NCBI GenBank assembly: GCA_016717855.1
Contig: JADKEV010000042.1
Span: 1 to 43,929, forward strand
Reading direction: 5' to 3'
Length of the DNA: 43,929 bases
Origin: Betaproteobacteria bacterium
GTDB lineage: Bacteria > Pseudomonadota > Gammaproteobacteria > Burkholderiales > Casimicrobiaceae
This document shows, one piece after another, positions 36,215-43,878 of this stretch. The number at the start of each line of letters is the position of its first letter. Positions within the stretch are counted from its first letter, which is position 1. A model generated the notes under the pieces. It did not search any database and was not told the origin of the DNA. It saw only the letters and a program-made list of their open reading frames with translations. Both the position numbers and the translations under genes were made by a program.

Positions 36215-37279
36215 TCAACCGGCGACGTCGGGCAGCGCCGCCTGGAATGCCGCGTCCAGGCGCGAAATCCAGGCCGCCTTTTCCGCGGGGGTGGCGAAGC
36301 TCGCCTCGAAGCCGTTGCGCAGCAGCGCGTAGCCCTGGCGCGGGCCCAGCGCCGGGAGGGCCGCGAACGTGGCGGCGAAGTTGTCGTTGATGTAGCCGCC
36401 GAAGTACGCGGGATCGTCGCTGTTGACCGTCGCGCACAGGCCGGCGGCAAGCAGCGCGGGCAGGTTGTGCTCGCCCAGTGAATTGAACACGCGCAGCTTG
36501 ATATTGGACAATGGGCACACCGTGAGCGGCGTGCGCAGCGCCGCCAGCCGCGCGACCAGCGGCGGGCTCTCGAGACAGCGCACGCCGTGGTCGATGCGCT
36601 CGACGTGCAGGATGTCGAGCGCGCTCTCGATGTAGGCGGGCGGCCCCTCCTCGCCCGCATGGGCCACCAGGTGGAGCCCCAGCGCGCGGGCGCGCGCGAA
36701 GACGCGGGCGAACTTCTCCGGCGGGTGGCCGCGTTCGCTGCTGTCGAGCCCGACGCCGATGAACCGGTCGCGATACGGCAGCGCGGCCTCCAGCGTGGCC
36801 AGCGCCGCCTCCTCGCTCAGGTGGCGCAGGAAGCAGAGGATCAGGCTGGCGCTGATGCCCAGCGCGGACTGCGCTTGTTCGCACGCGCGATGCAGGCCGC
36901 CGACGACGGCGCCGATGTCGACGCCGCGCGCGGTGTGGGTCTGCGGATCGAAGAAGAGCTCGGCGCGCACGACGTGGTCGGCCGCGGCGCGCTCGAAGTA
37001 CGCCCACGCCATGTCGAAGAAGTCCTGCTCGTGCAGCAACACGCTGGCGCCCGCGTAGTAGATGTCCAGGAAACTCTGCAGGTCGGTGAACGCGTACGCG
37101 GCGCGCAGCGCCGCCACGTCCGGATAGGCGAGCGCGACGCCGTTGCGCTGCGCCAGCCGGAAGATCAGCTCGGGCTCGAGCGAGCCTTCGATGTGGATGT
37201 GCAGTTCGGCCTTGGGCGCATCGCGCAGGAGTCCGGGCAGGCGGTCGCGGGGGATGGCGTCGAAAGCGATGCTGGTCAT
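36215..37279 (-). CDS. Adenosine/adenine deaminase family hydrolase
   Basis: A 354-residue zinc hydrolase of purine salvage that deaminates adenine or adenosine. Metal and catalytic residues are visible: H27 and H29 in AELHIHIEGS, HAGEE, the His in VERIDHGVRC and the tandem Asp in VNSDDPAYFGG. The segment YAFTDLQSFLDIYYAG and overall pattern resemble the bacterial adenine deaminases (Aah1-like subgroup) rather than strict adenosine deaminases; substrate choice is inferred. The start is uncertain: ATG 37279 is used here, with GTG 37309 in frame; neither has a clear ribosome site. Divergent from the LysE gene. Confidence 0.88.
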   Translation of the reverse strand: MTSIAFDAIPRDRLPGLLRDAPKAELHIHIEGSLEPELIFRLAQRNGVALAYPDVAALRAAYAFTDLQSFLDIYYAGASVLLHEQDFFDMAWAYFERAAADHVVRAELFFDPQTHTARGVDIGAVVGGLHRACEQAQSALGISASLILCFLRHLSEEAALATLEAALPYRDRFIGVGLDSSERGHPPEKFARVFARARALGLHLVAHAGEEGPPAYIESALDILHVERIDHGVRCLESPPLVARLAALRTPLTVCPLSNIKLRVFNSLGEHNLPALLAAGLCATVNSDDPAYFGGYINDNFAATFAALPALGPRQGYALLRNGFEASFATPAEKAAWISRLDAAFQAALPDVAG

Positions 37280-37361
37280 GGTCTGGGACGGCTGCGCCGG
37301 TCTATGCACAAGTGAAGAAGCGTACCGTAAACTGGCGCCTTCGCCTCACGGGAAGTCCGCC

Positions 37362-38002
37362 ATGCCCGGCATCACCGACTACGGCGCCTTTGTCGTCGCC
37401 ATCATCGTGTTCCTGCTCATACCCGGTCCGGGGAACCTGGCCCTGATCACCTCGACCAGCAAGGGCGGCATCCGCGGCGGGCTCGCCGCCACGCTGGGCG
37501 TGATCCTGGGCGACCAGATCCTGATGTGGCTGGCCGTGGCCGGCGTCGCGGCCTTGCTGGTCGCGTACCCGGCCGCGTTCCATGCGGTGCAGTGGCTGGG
37601 CGCCGCCTACCTGGCGTGGCTGGGCGGCCGGATGCTCTTCGCCAAGCCGGGCGCCAGGCCGGTGCTCGAGTTCAAGCCGCACCACTTCCTGCAGCAGGCG
37701 CTGGCGATCACGCTGCTCAACCCGAAGGCGATCGTCTTCTACATGGCGTTCTTTCCGCTGTTCGTCGATCCGGCGCGGCACCAGGGGCTGGCGACCTTCG
37801 GCATCATGGCGGTGACCATCGCGGTGCTCACGTTTGCCTACGGGACGGTGGCGGTGTTGCTGACCCACTTCCTCGCCGAACGGCTGCGCGCGAATCCGGC
37901 GGTCTCCCGCTGGCTGGAGAAGCTGGCCGGACTCTTCCTGATCGGCTTCGGGATCAGGCTGGTGGGCGCCGGGGCGCGGGGCGCCTGCGCTGCGCGGCAT
38001 GA
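37362..38002 (+). CDS. LysE/RhtB-family exporter, 3' end frameshifted
   Basis: An inner-membrane amino-acid exporter of the LysE/RhtB family. GGGAAG precedes the ATG. The family signature is present: FLLIPGPGNLALITSTSKGGIRGG in parts, GDQILMWLAVAG, AAYLAWLGGRMLF and LLNPKAIVFYMAFFPLFV, with about six hydrophobic segments. The conserved part ends at FLIGFGIRLV (37968). In the original frame the sequence then stays open for another ~850 codons antisense to the M28 peptidase, which is not credible. One missing base in the G/C-rich run near 37970-37990 would end it at TGA 38002 (213 residues, normal size); one extra base would end it at 38043. The end given is the former. Confidence 0.8.
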
Positions 38003-38015
38003 CTGCCGCCGGCGT

Positions 38016-40382
38016 TCACTCGGTCCAGGCATCGATCGTATAGCGGCTGTCGGCCTGCCGCAGCGGCGCGGTCATCATCTGCGCGGCGCGCGGCACGTAC
38101 CCCGCAGGCGGCGGATCGGGAAGCCCCCAGAACTGCTGGATCAACTGCAATTGCAACGGTGCGCCCGCGGCCAGGTCGAAGCGAACTTCGACGCCGGCCG
38201 CCGGGGGCGCGACGATCTGCACCCGGCGAAACGGCTGCCCGTCCGCGGCCGCGAAGAGCAGCGCGCCGCTGCCGTGCACGGCGCGGACGGCATTGCCGTC
38301 GCCCGCCTCCAGCGTCAGCGCATTGGCTGGCGACTCCACTTGCAGCGTGAGTCGGCGTTCACCGTTGGCGGTGCTGTCAGCGACGATGCGCGCGCGCGGG
38401 ACCGGCAGGTCGAGGATGGGCGCCGCGGCCTGCAGCACGGGGCGGACGCGTCCGAGTTCCGGCACGGGTCCGCGCGCGGGGTGAGTGCCGAGGAACTGCG
38501 TGGTCCACTCGTCGGCCTCTTCGTCGCTGGTGAACCAGCGGGCGCGCGCGGCCGGCGTGGCCGGCGCTGCGTCGGATACCCTGGCGAGGCTTGGCGCCGC
38601 CAGCGTGGCCGGGCCCGCGGCACGGGTCGGGGGAGGCGTTCGCTCCAGCAGATAGACGATATGGTTCGGCTTCTTCGCTTCGACCGAGAAGCCGCTCATC
38701 GCCAGGCCCGCGCCGGCAAGGCTGCAGCCCGCAAGCAGCAGCAACGCGGTCGTTCCGCGCCCGCCCGTGCCGGCAAGCAGCGGCGTCAGCGGCAACAAAA
38801 ACAGCGCCGCCAGACCGCTGATGACAGGCAGTTGCGCCGGACCGAGCGCGGCGTACAGCAGCCAGATCAGCGGCGCGGCCAGGAACGCAAGCGGCACCAG
38901 ACCCAATCCCGGCGCCAGCCGCGCCGCCGCGCGCGGCGCGCGCGGATGGCCCGCGGCGTACTGCGCCAGCGCCCCGGCCAGCAGCGGCCAGGTGAATACC
39001 CAGCTCGCCCCCGGCAGGGCGACAGCGGTGGCCGTGGCGAGCAACGCCCAGGCCAGCCAGCACGCGACGCGGTCCGCCGGCCGCCGGCCCGCCAGCGCGA
39101 GCACGCCGGCGGCGATCATGGCCAGCAGGCCCAGCAGCAGCAATTCCGTGTGGTAGCCGTCGCCGTTGCTCAGCCAGCGAAAATTCGGATTGATCCATCG
39201 TGCGCCCGTCCAGAAACCCCAGCCCGCGAGCCCGGCCACGGCCAGCAGCGCCAGCACCCGCAGCATCGCGCCGACCAGCCGCCATGCACCCAGTTCTCCG
39301 GCGCGCCGCGCCTGCGCCGCGAGCCCGACGACCAGCAACAGGCCCAGCGCGGCCAGCGGCAGCGCCAGCCACGGCGCGTACTGCACGAGGCCGTCGCCTG
39401 GCGCCGGGAAGTAGATCGCATCGCGCGAAGTTGGCAGCGGCAACTCCGCATTGCCGAACGCGCGCAGCAGGCCGGTCAGGTATTCACCGTGATGCTGCAG
39501 GCTGGCCCGGTCGACATTGGCCGGCGTGTCCAGGGCGCTGTGGTAGTGCGTGACGCCGCCCAGGAAAGCCAGGTTGACGCCAGCCATCCCGGCGCGCTTG
39601 AACACCGTGAAGTCGGTGTCGTTGGGCAGCCGCTTGTAGACTTCGTAGGTCAGCGAGTTGGCCACGGCGCCGCGCACGCTGCCGCCCGCGCCGGCGACCA
39701 GCGCCGCGTTCATCGGGCTGGTCTCGAAGAGGATGGCCGGGCCCGCGTGGCCGCGTGCCTCGAGATTCACGACCAGACCGACAGCGCGGGCCCAGCGGTG
39801 TCCGGCGACGAATGCCTCGGCGCCCAGCAGCCCGAACTCCTCGCCGTCGCTGGCGAGCAGGATCACGTCGTTCTTGAGCGGTGGCTGCGTGCCCAGCCAG
39901 CGGCCGGCCTCGAGCAGCGCGGCAATGCCCGCACCGTCGTCGCTCGCCCCGGGCCCCGTCGGCACCGAGTCGTAGTGCGCGGCCAGCAGGATGGCGCGGC
40001 CGGCGCCGCCGCTGCCGGCCCTGCGGGCGACGACATTGGCCACCGGCGCGGCGACGCCGTACTTGCGATTGACGCCGAACGCTTGCTGAACTTCGGTTTC
40101 GAAGCCGAGCGCCCGCAACCGCCCGGCAATGTGCTCTCGCACGCGGCGATGCTCGGCGCTGCCGATAGGGTGTGGCGCGCGCGCGATCGCCTCGATATCC
40201 GGCATGGCGCGCCCGGCGCTGAAGCGGTCGCCGGGCGCGGCGGCGTCAAGCGGCGCGGGCGGCAGGTGGCGCACCACGCCCAGCACGGCCGCCAGCAGCG
40301 GGAGCAACAACGCGAGTGCGGTCAGCGCGGCGCGGCCCCGCTGCCGCGAGCGCCCGGCTGGATCAGGGTAGGCGAGGCGCAT
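38016..40382 (-). CDS. Membrane-anchored M28-family metallopeptidase
   Basis: About 788 residues from ATG 40382; a TTG at 40424 is in frame but lies inside a terminator hairpin. One N-terminal membrane anchor (LTALALLLPLLAAVLGVV) precedes a periplasmic M28 aminopeptidase-type catalytic domain (about 55-330). Two-zinc ligand motifs are visible: AAHYDSVPTGPGASDDGAG in parts, SDGEEFGLLG, NLEARG and THYHSALDT. After it come about eight transmembrane segments (LALPLAALGLLLVVGLAA onward) and a C-terminal beta-rich periplasmic domain. This layout resembles the bacterial relatives of the ER metallopeptidase ERMP1/Fxna. Substrate unknown. The nearest upstream gene is the 22-codon ORF, separated by the terminator. 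Confidence 0.85.
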   Translation of the reverse strand: MRLAYPDPAGRSRQRGRAALTALALLLPLLAAVLGVVRHLPPAPLDAAAPGDRFSAGRAMPDIEAIARAPHPIGSAEHRRVREHIAGRLRALGFETEVQQAFGVNRKYGVAAPVANVVARRAGSGGAGRAILLAAHYDSVPTGPGASDDGAGIAALLEAGRWLGTQPPLKNDVILLASDGEEFGLLGAEAFVAGHRWARAVGLVVNLEARGHAGPAILFETSPMNAALVAGAGGSVRGAVANSLTYEVYKRLPNDTDFTVFKRAGMAGVNLAFLGGVTHYHSALDTPANVDRASLQHHGEYLTGLLRAFGNAELPLPTSRDAIYFPAPGDGLVQYAPWLALPLAALGLLLVVGLAAQARRAGELGAWRLVGAMLRVLALLAVAGLAGWGFWTGARWINPNFRWLSNGDGYHTELLLLGLLAMIAAGVLALAGRRPADRVACWLAWALLATATAVALPGASWVFTWPLLAGALAQYAAGHPRAPRAAARLAPGLGLVPLAFLAAPLIWLLYAALGPAQLPVISGLAALFLLPLTPLLAGTGGRGTTALLLLAGCSLAGAGLAMSGFSVEAKKPNHIVYLLERTPPPTRAAGPATLAAPSLARVSDAAPATPAARARWFTSDEEADEWTTQFLGTHPARGPVPELGRVRPVLQAAAPILDLPVPRARIVADSTANGERRLTLQVESPANALTLEAGDGNAVRAVHGSGALLFAAADGQPFRRVQIVAPPAAGVEVRFDLAAGAPLQLQLIQQFWGLPDPPPAGYVPRAAQMMTAPLRQADSRYTIDAWTE

Positions 40383-40421
40383 GGCGTCGGTGGCGGTACG
40401 GGATTTCGCGGGCCGGAAAGA

Positions 40422-40454
40422 CAACGCCCCGCGGATCAGATCCGCGGGGCGTTG
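40422..40454 (-). terminator. Perfect 16-bp hairpin terminator after the 22-codon gene
   Basis: CAACGCCCCGCGGATC (40422-40437) and its exact reverse complement (40439-40454) flank a single central base. On the minus strand it follows the small gene's stop by about 42 nt and is followed by TTGTCTTT, a modest T-rich tail. It should separate the small gene from the M28 peptidase gene. Confidence 0.75.
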
Positions 40455-40496
40455 ATACTGCGGGCACGCCGGCCCTGGTGTTCCGTTCTTGCGGAA

Positions 40497-40565
40497 TCAG
40501 CCGACAGAGGCCGGTGATCCGGAAAATGAACCTTGCAGGCCAGTGGTGCCTCGAGAGATAGTCAT
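40497..40565 (-). CDS. 22-residue peptide gene with full-length Shine-Dalgarno
   Basis: The ORF runs from ATG 40565 to TGA at 40499-40497. The peptide starts MTISRGTTGLQG and ends SGSPASVG; it is Gly/Ser/Thr-rich, nearly uncharged, with no Cys, Trp or Tyr, and is too short for a signal peptide plus mature part. Evidence that it is a gene: a 14-nt Shine-Dalgarno sequence at ideal spacing, an extended -10 promoter about 35 nt upstream and a strong hairpin terminator downstream, giving an mRNA of roughly 170-180 nt. It lies between the VOC gene and the M28 peptidase. I recognise no family. It does not have the E-x3-Y core of PqqA. It may be a signalling peptide, a ribosomally made modified-peptide precursor without a nearby modifying enzyme, or a short ORF whose transcript acts as RNA. 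Confidence 0.55.
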   Translation of the reverse strand: MTISRGTTGLQGSFSGSPASVG

Positions 40566-40566
40566 T

Positions 40567-40580
40567 GGATCACCTCCTTT
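40567..40580 (-). promoter_or_regulatory. 14-nt Shine-Dalgarno sequence of the 22-codon gene
   Basis: AAAGGAGGTGATCC on the minus strand is complementary to the last 14 nt of typical proteobacterial 16S rRNA (GGATCACCTCCTTT). GGAGG ends 7 nt before the ATG, the optimal distance. No other gene in this window has more than about 8 complementary bases. Confidence 0.8.
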
Positions 40581-40597
40581 CAAAGTTGCGAGCCGCG

Positions 40598-40606
40598 AGT
40601 CTAGCA
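40598..40606 (-). promoter_or_regulatory. Extended -10 promoter of the 22-codon gene
   Basis: TGC-TAGACT on the minus strand fits an extended -10 (TGn plus TATAAT with 4/6). Its start would lie about 25-28 nt before the ATG, enough to hold the Shine-Dalgarno. A -35 is weak (CTGGCC, 18 nt upstream), as is usual for extended -10 promoters. Confidence 0.5.
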
Positions 40607-40673
40607 TGGGTCCCGCGCGCTTGGCCAGCGCCGCCGGTCGGCGCGCGGACTGCCGTGTCACGTACACGCGCGG

Positions 40674-41165
40674 CTACCCGTTCCGCTCCCCGGCGGCCTG
40701 GCCGGCGCGCGGCATGTCCGCGTAATTCTCGCTGTCGCCGCCCCATGCAGGCTCGCTGGCGATTCCTTCGAAATTGAGTTCGACCCAGAGACCATCGGGA
40801 TCCTGGACAAACAACTGGAAGAGCCGGGCCTGCGCCAGGTATCGCTTCCTCATGGGCAATCCCAGCGCCACGAAGCGCCGGGCAAAACCTTCCGGGTCAG
40901 TGGCCAGGAAAGCGATGTGGTCGACGACGCCGGCATTGTCGGTCGCGGAGCGGGGCGTGGTGCCAAGGTAGTAGAGCTCCGCGTTCGGAATCCCGTGAGG
41001 ACCCATGTGCACCTGGATCTTGCCGTTAACGCCGAGCCAGTAGCCCGGAAACGGAAAGTCCGGCCGCGGCATTTCCGTGAAGCCGAGGACGTCGCAGTAA
41101 AAGCGCCGCGACTGCTCGAGGTCGTTCGCGCGCACGAAATAGTGGTTCAGTTCGGTCACCGGCAT
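40674..41165 (-). CDS. VOC-superfamily (glyoxalase/dioxygenase-fold) protein
   Basis: A 163-residue protein; ATG 41165 has GGAGG 4 nt upstream. It has paired beta-alpha-beta-beta-beta modules with likely metal-site residues: H in ELNHYFVRANDLEQSRRFYCDVLGF in parts, H in VVDHIAFLATDP and E in GLWVELNFEG. The pattern resembles extradiol dioxygenases and fosfomycin-resistance-like VOC enzymes, but no specific substrate can be named. The C-terminal tail (SEPAWGGDSENYADMPRAG) is a short extension. The gap upstream of its start (41166-41273) holds nothing recognised. Confidence 0.85.
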   Translation of the reverse strand: MPVTELNHYFVRANDLEQSRRFYCDVLGFTEMPRPDFPFPGYWLGVNGKIQVHMGPHGIPNAELYYLGTTPRSATDNAGVVDHIAFLATDPEGFARRFVALGLPMRKRYLAQARLFQLFVQDPDGLWVELNFEGIASEPAWGGDSENYADMPRAGQAAGERNG

Positions 41166-41273
41166 GGGTCCTCCAGTCGAAATCACGGGCGACGCAAAAG
41201 TCGATTCCCGATGCTACGCGGCGGCGGCGCCCTTCCACAACGTGGCAGGGCATTCGTTGCGACGACCCGCCGT

Positions 41274-41903
41274 TCAAGCTCCCAGCGCGCAGCGCGCAAC
41301 CTCCTCCAGCGCCTCTGCCGCGCTTGCCACGTGGACCACGCCTTCGACGCGCGCCGCGCCTTCGAGGCCGATGACGCGCTTGCCGAATTGCCGGCCGAGC
41401 GCGACTTCGGAGAGCGTGCCGTAGCTGTCGCCGATCGCGACCAGGCACAACGAGGAGCGGGCAATGAGCGCGTTGCGCGCCTCGCCTATGCCTGTCGCGA
41501 TCACGATGCCGGCGTAGGCGTTGGCAAACGATGGATCCGGTTCCGGCAACATGCCGATGGCCATGCCGCCGGCTTCGGCCACGCCTTTGCAGACTGCTTC
41601 CATGACGCCCTGCCGGCCGCCGCAGATGACGAAAAAACCCATCGCGGCGAGCCCGTTGCCGATTTCCTCGGCTGCAAGCAGCTGCGCGCCCGTCGCCTCG
41701 CGCGGACCGATGACTCCGATCGGCACGCGCACAGGCGCGCCGCTCTGCCGCTGCAGCCAGCCTGCCGCAGCGATGCTGCCGACCGATTCCCCGCTGGCCG
41801 GGGTGGCGCTATCGCTCCAGCTGCGCAGGTGGGGTTCGAACTGGCGGCCACTGGAGTCGAACAGGATCCGTTGCCCGCGGTCGAGTCTATAGATGGCGTT
41901 CAT
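41274..41903 (-). CDS. LOG/SLOG-family (TIGR00725-like) nucleotide-binding protein
   Basis: A 209-residue protein. The Rossmann-like LOG core starts near residue 60 (VRVPIGVIGPREATGAQLLAAEEIG in parts) with CGGRQGVMEAVCKG and ATGIGEARNALIARSS...GDSYGTLSEVALG. The GDSYGT loop replaces the PGGxGT of true cytokinin-activating LOG enzymes, which fits the TIGR00725 subgroup, whose role is unknown. The N-terminal ~60 residues (MNAIYRLDRGQRILFDSSGRQ) form an added segment. Its start overlaps the end of the ABC permease gene by 17 nt, so the two are translationally linked. Confidence 0.8.
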   Translation of the reverse strand: MNAIYRLDRGQRILFDSSGRQFEPHLRSWSDSATPASGESVGSIAAAGWLQRQSGAPVRVPIGVIGPREATGAQLLAAEEIGNGLAAMGFFVICGGRQGVMEAVCKGVAEAGGMAIGMLPEPDPSFANAYAGIVIATGIGEARNALIARSSLCLVAIGDSYGTLSEVALGRQFGKRVIGLEGAARVEGVVHVASAAEALEEVARCALGA

Positions 41904-42705
41904 GCAGGCTCCCGAACCATTCCCCGGTCGTCATGATCGCGGCACAGGCCGCGGTGATCATCAGCGCGAGGGCCGCTGCCGCGGGAAAGTCGGTCCCGGA
42001 TTCCGAGATCAGGCTGTACAACTGCAGGGGCAGGATGTGCAGCTGCGTGCCGACCAGCGCCAGTGCGGTGCCGTAGGCGCCGAAGATCACCGCGGCGACC
42101 AGACAGAACGCGGCACCCAGCGGCGCCGCGACCTGCGGCAGCATCACCTGCCACAGCGCCTGCGTCGAGGTGGCGCCCAGCGATTCGGCCACGGCCAATT
42201 GCGCGCGATCGAAGTTGACCAGCACCGGCAGGATGCCCATCACCACGCGAGGAATCAGATAGTACGATGACGCGAAGGCCAGGCCGCCCGGGGTGAACAG
42301 CGCCTTGCCGATGACGGCCGGATCGAATCCCGCGAAACCGAGCAACTGGGTGATGAAACCCGAGCGGCCATAGCCCAGGATGAAGCCATAGGCCACGATG
42401 AGGCCGGAAAACGTCAGCGGGAGCGCGATCACCAGCGAGAGGAGCGTACGCCGGCGCTCCGGCATCCGCGACAAGTGCAACGCCACCGCGAGGCCCACCA
42501 GCGTCGAGATCGTGGCTGCCACGATGGTCAGCAGCAACGTGCCCGCGAGCGAAGGCCAGAATGCGGGCAGCGAGAACACGCGCACGAATGCCCGCGTGCC
42601 CTCGCGCAGCGAATCCACCGCCACCGCCCCCACCGGCAACAGGAAAAACACCGCCAGAAACCCAACGGCGGGTGCAGCCAGCAGCAATTGTGTGCGGGTC
42701 CGCAT
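41887..42705 (-). CDS. ABC importer permease subunit (spermidine/ferric/phosphonate-like)
   Basis: A 272-residue inner-membrane protein with about six transmembrane helices. The permease EAA loop is ESLGATSTQALWQVMLPQVAAPLG in parts. ATG 42705 begins MRTRTQLLLAAPAVGFLAVFFLLPVG, typical of the first permease (PotB/FbpB-half-like) of importers for polyamines, iron or phosphonates. The second permease normally expected next is absent; a LOG-like gene follows instead with a 17-nt overlap. The partner subunit must be upstream of the window or elsewhere, or the permease works as a homodimer. Substrate unknown. Confidence 0.88.
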   Translation of the reverse strand: MRTRTQLLLAAPAVGFLAVFFLLPVGAVAVDSLREGTRAFVRVFSLPAFWPSLAGTLLLTIVAATISTLVGLAVALHLSRMPERRRTLLSLVIALPLTFSGLIVAYGFILGYGRSGFITQLLGFAGFDPAVIGKALFTPGGLAFASSYYLIPRVVMGILPVLVNFDRAQLAVAESLGATSTQALWQVMLPQVAAPLGAAFCLVAAVIFGAYGTALALVGTQLHILPLQLYSLISESGTDFPAAAALALMITAACAAIMTTGEWFGSLHERHL

Positions 42706-42728
42706 GGTCGGTACTGCTCGAGGACAGG

Positions 42729-42745
42729 CCGCACTCGTGGTGCGG
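42729..42745 (-). terminator. Attenuator-like hairpin between solute-binding protein and permease
   Basis: CCGCAC (42729-42734) pairs with GTGCGG (42740-42745) over a 5-nt loop, with no T-run, in the 76-nt gap. Hairpins at this place in importer operons often stabilise the upstream binding-protein message; that role is inferred. Confidence 0.35.
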
Positions 42746-42781
42746 GCGGCGAGTCCCTGTGCGTGGTTGCCCCTTGTTGCC

Positions 42782-43866
42782 CTACTTCGCTTCGGTAGCC
42801 GCGACCCAGCCCTTGTCGATCTCCGACTTCTTGGCTGCGGCCGCACGCACGTCGAGCGGGCGCACCTGCGGTGCCGCGGGCAGTTTGTCGGCGACCGAGT
42901 CCGGGAGTTTGATCCCGGGCACCGACGGCCGCACAAAGCCCTGCGCGAAGATGCCCTGCCCGAAGTCGGTCATGATGAAGTTGAGCCAGAGTTTGCCGGC
43001 ATTGGGGTTGGGGCCCTTCTCGACCAGGCTGATCCCGTAGGGTGCGGCGGCGGACGCCTCCTTCGGAATCACGACCGCGACCGCGTCGCCAAGGCCATCG
43101 AGATGCTTGGCCTTGAGACCGTCGTTCTCGTACGAAATCCAGATCGGGATCTCGCCCTTGAGGAACTGCGCATACGGTGTCGTGCCCAGCACGCGCAGCA
43201 CGTTGCCGACTTTGTGCAGCTTGCCCAGATAATCGAGGCCCGGCTGGACGTTGTTCATGTCGCCACCGGCGCCGAAGTTGGCAGCAAACGTGAGCACCTG
43301 CCCGACGCCTGTCGAGCGCGGGTCGAGATAGACGATCGAGTTCTTGTATTCGGGCTTCAATAGATCGGCCCACGACTGCGGCACGTTCTTCACCAGCTTG
43401 GTATTCACGATAAACGCCACGGTCAGCGAGTGGATGGTGAACCACTTCCCATCCTGCTCGCGGAACACCGCCGGCGCTTGTCGAAATTGACCGGCTTGAA
43501 CGGCGCAACGACGCCTTTGTTCACCGCATCGACCGCCGACGCAGCGAAGTAATAGGCCGTGTCGGCCTGCGGGCGGTTCTTCGCCTTTTCCAGCGCGACG
43601 ACAGTGGCGCCGGAGATGAGTCGTTGTAAGGCGATCTCGACTTCCAGGTAGCGTTTCTTGAATGCCGCGAACTGCGCTGCCCAGTTGGCCCAGGTCGGCC
43701 CGGTATCGAAGACTGACCACCATGCCTTCCTTTCGCAGCCTCGTAAAGCGCCTTCTCGCCAGCGCTAAAGCTCGGGCGAGTCCGCCACAGTCTGCGCCGC
43801 GACACCAGCGGTACCCGCCACCAGCAGCGATGCCACCGCGGCAACCAGCCATCGTTTAGTGTCCAT
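42782..43866 (-). CDS. ABC importer solute-binding protein with four frame breaks
   Basis: A family 1 extracellular solute-binding protein. ATG 43866 (AGGAG six nt upstream; ATG 43869 is alternative) begins a signal peptide (WLVAAVASLLVAGTAGVAAQ). The first ~130 codons are broken four times: a surplus base near 43766-43769 (after DSPEL), near 43731-43733 (after LYEAAK) and near 43711 (after GMVVS), and one missing base near 43477 (before PAVFREQDGKW). Correcting these gives a smooth 360-residue protein (SAGEKALYEAAKEGMVVSFDTGPTWANW in parts). From PAVFREQD to the C-terminus the frame is intact. The protein would deliver its substrate to the permease encoded next; the substrate class (polyamine, iron or aminoethylphosphonate) is not clear. 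Decaying pseudogene or poor sequence near a contig end are both possible; I favour the latter. Confidence 0.75.
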
Positions 43867-43878
43867 CATTTTCTCCTC

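Noticed and set aside
37143..40517. 1,124-codon plus-strand frame spanning LysE and the antisense of the M28 peptidase
   Set aside because: Only the first part (LysE) is protein-like; the rest is low-complexity Arg/Gln/Gly sequence opposite a gene with intact zinc motifs.
40565..40581. Plus-strand sequence identical to the 3' end of 16S rRNA
   Set aside because: No other 16S sequence precedes it. It is the complement of a minus-strand Shine-Dalgarno, not an rRNA fragment.
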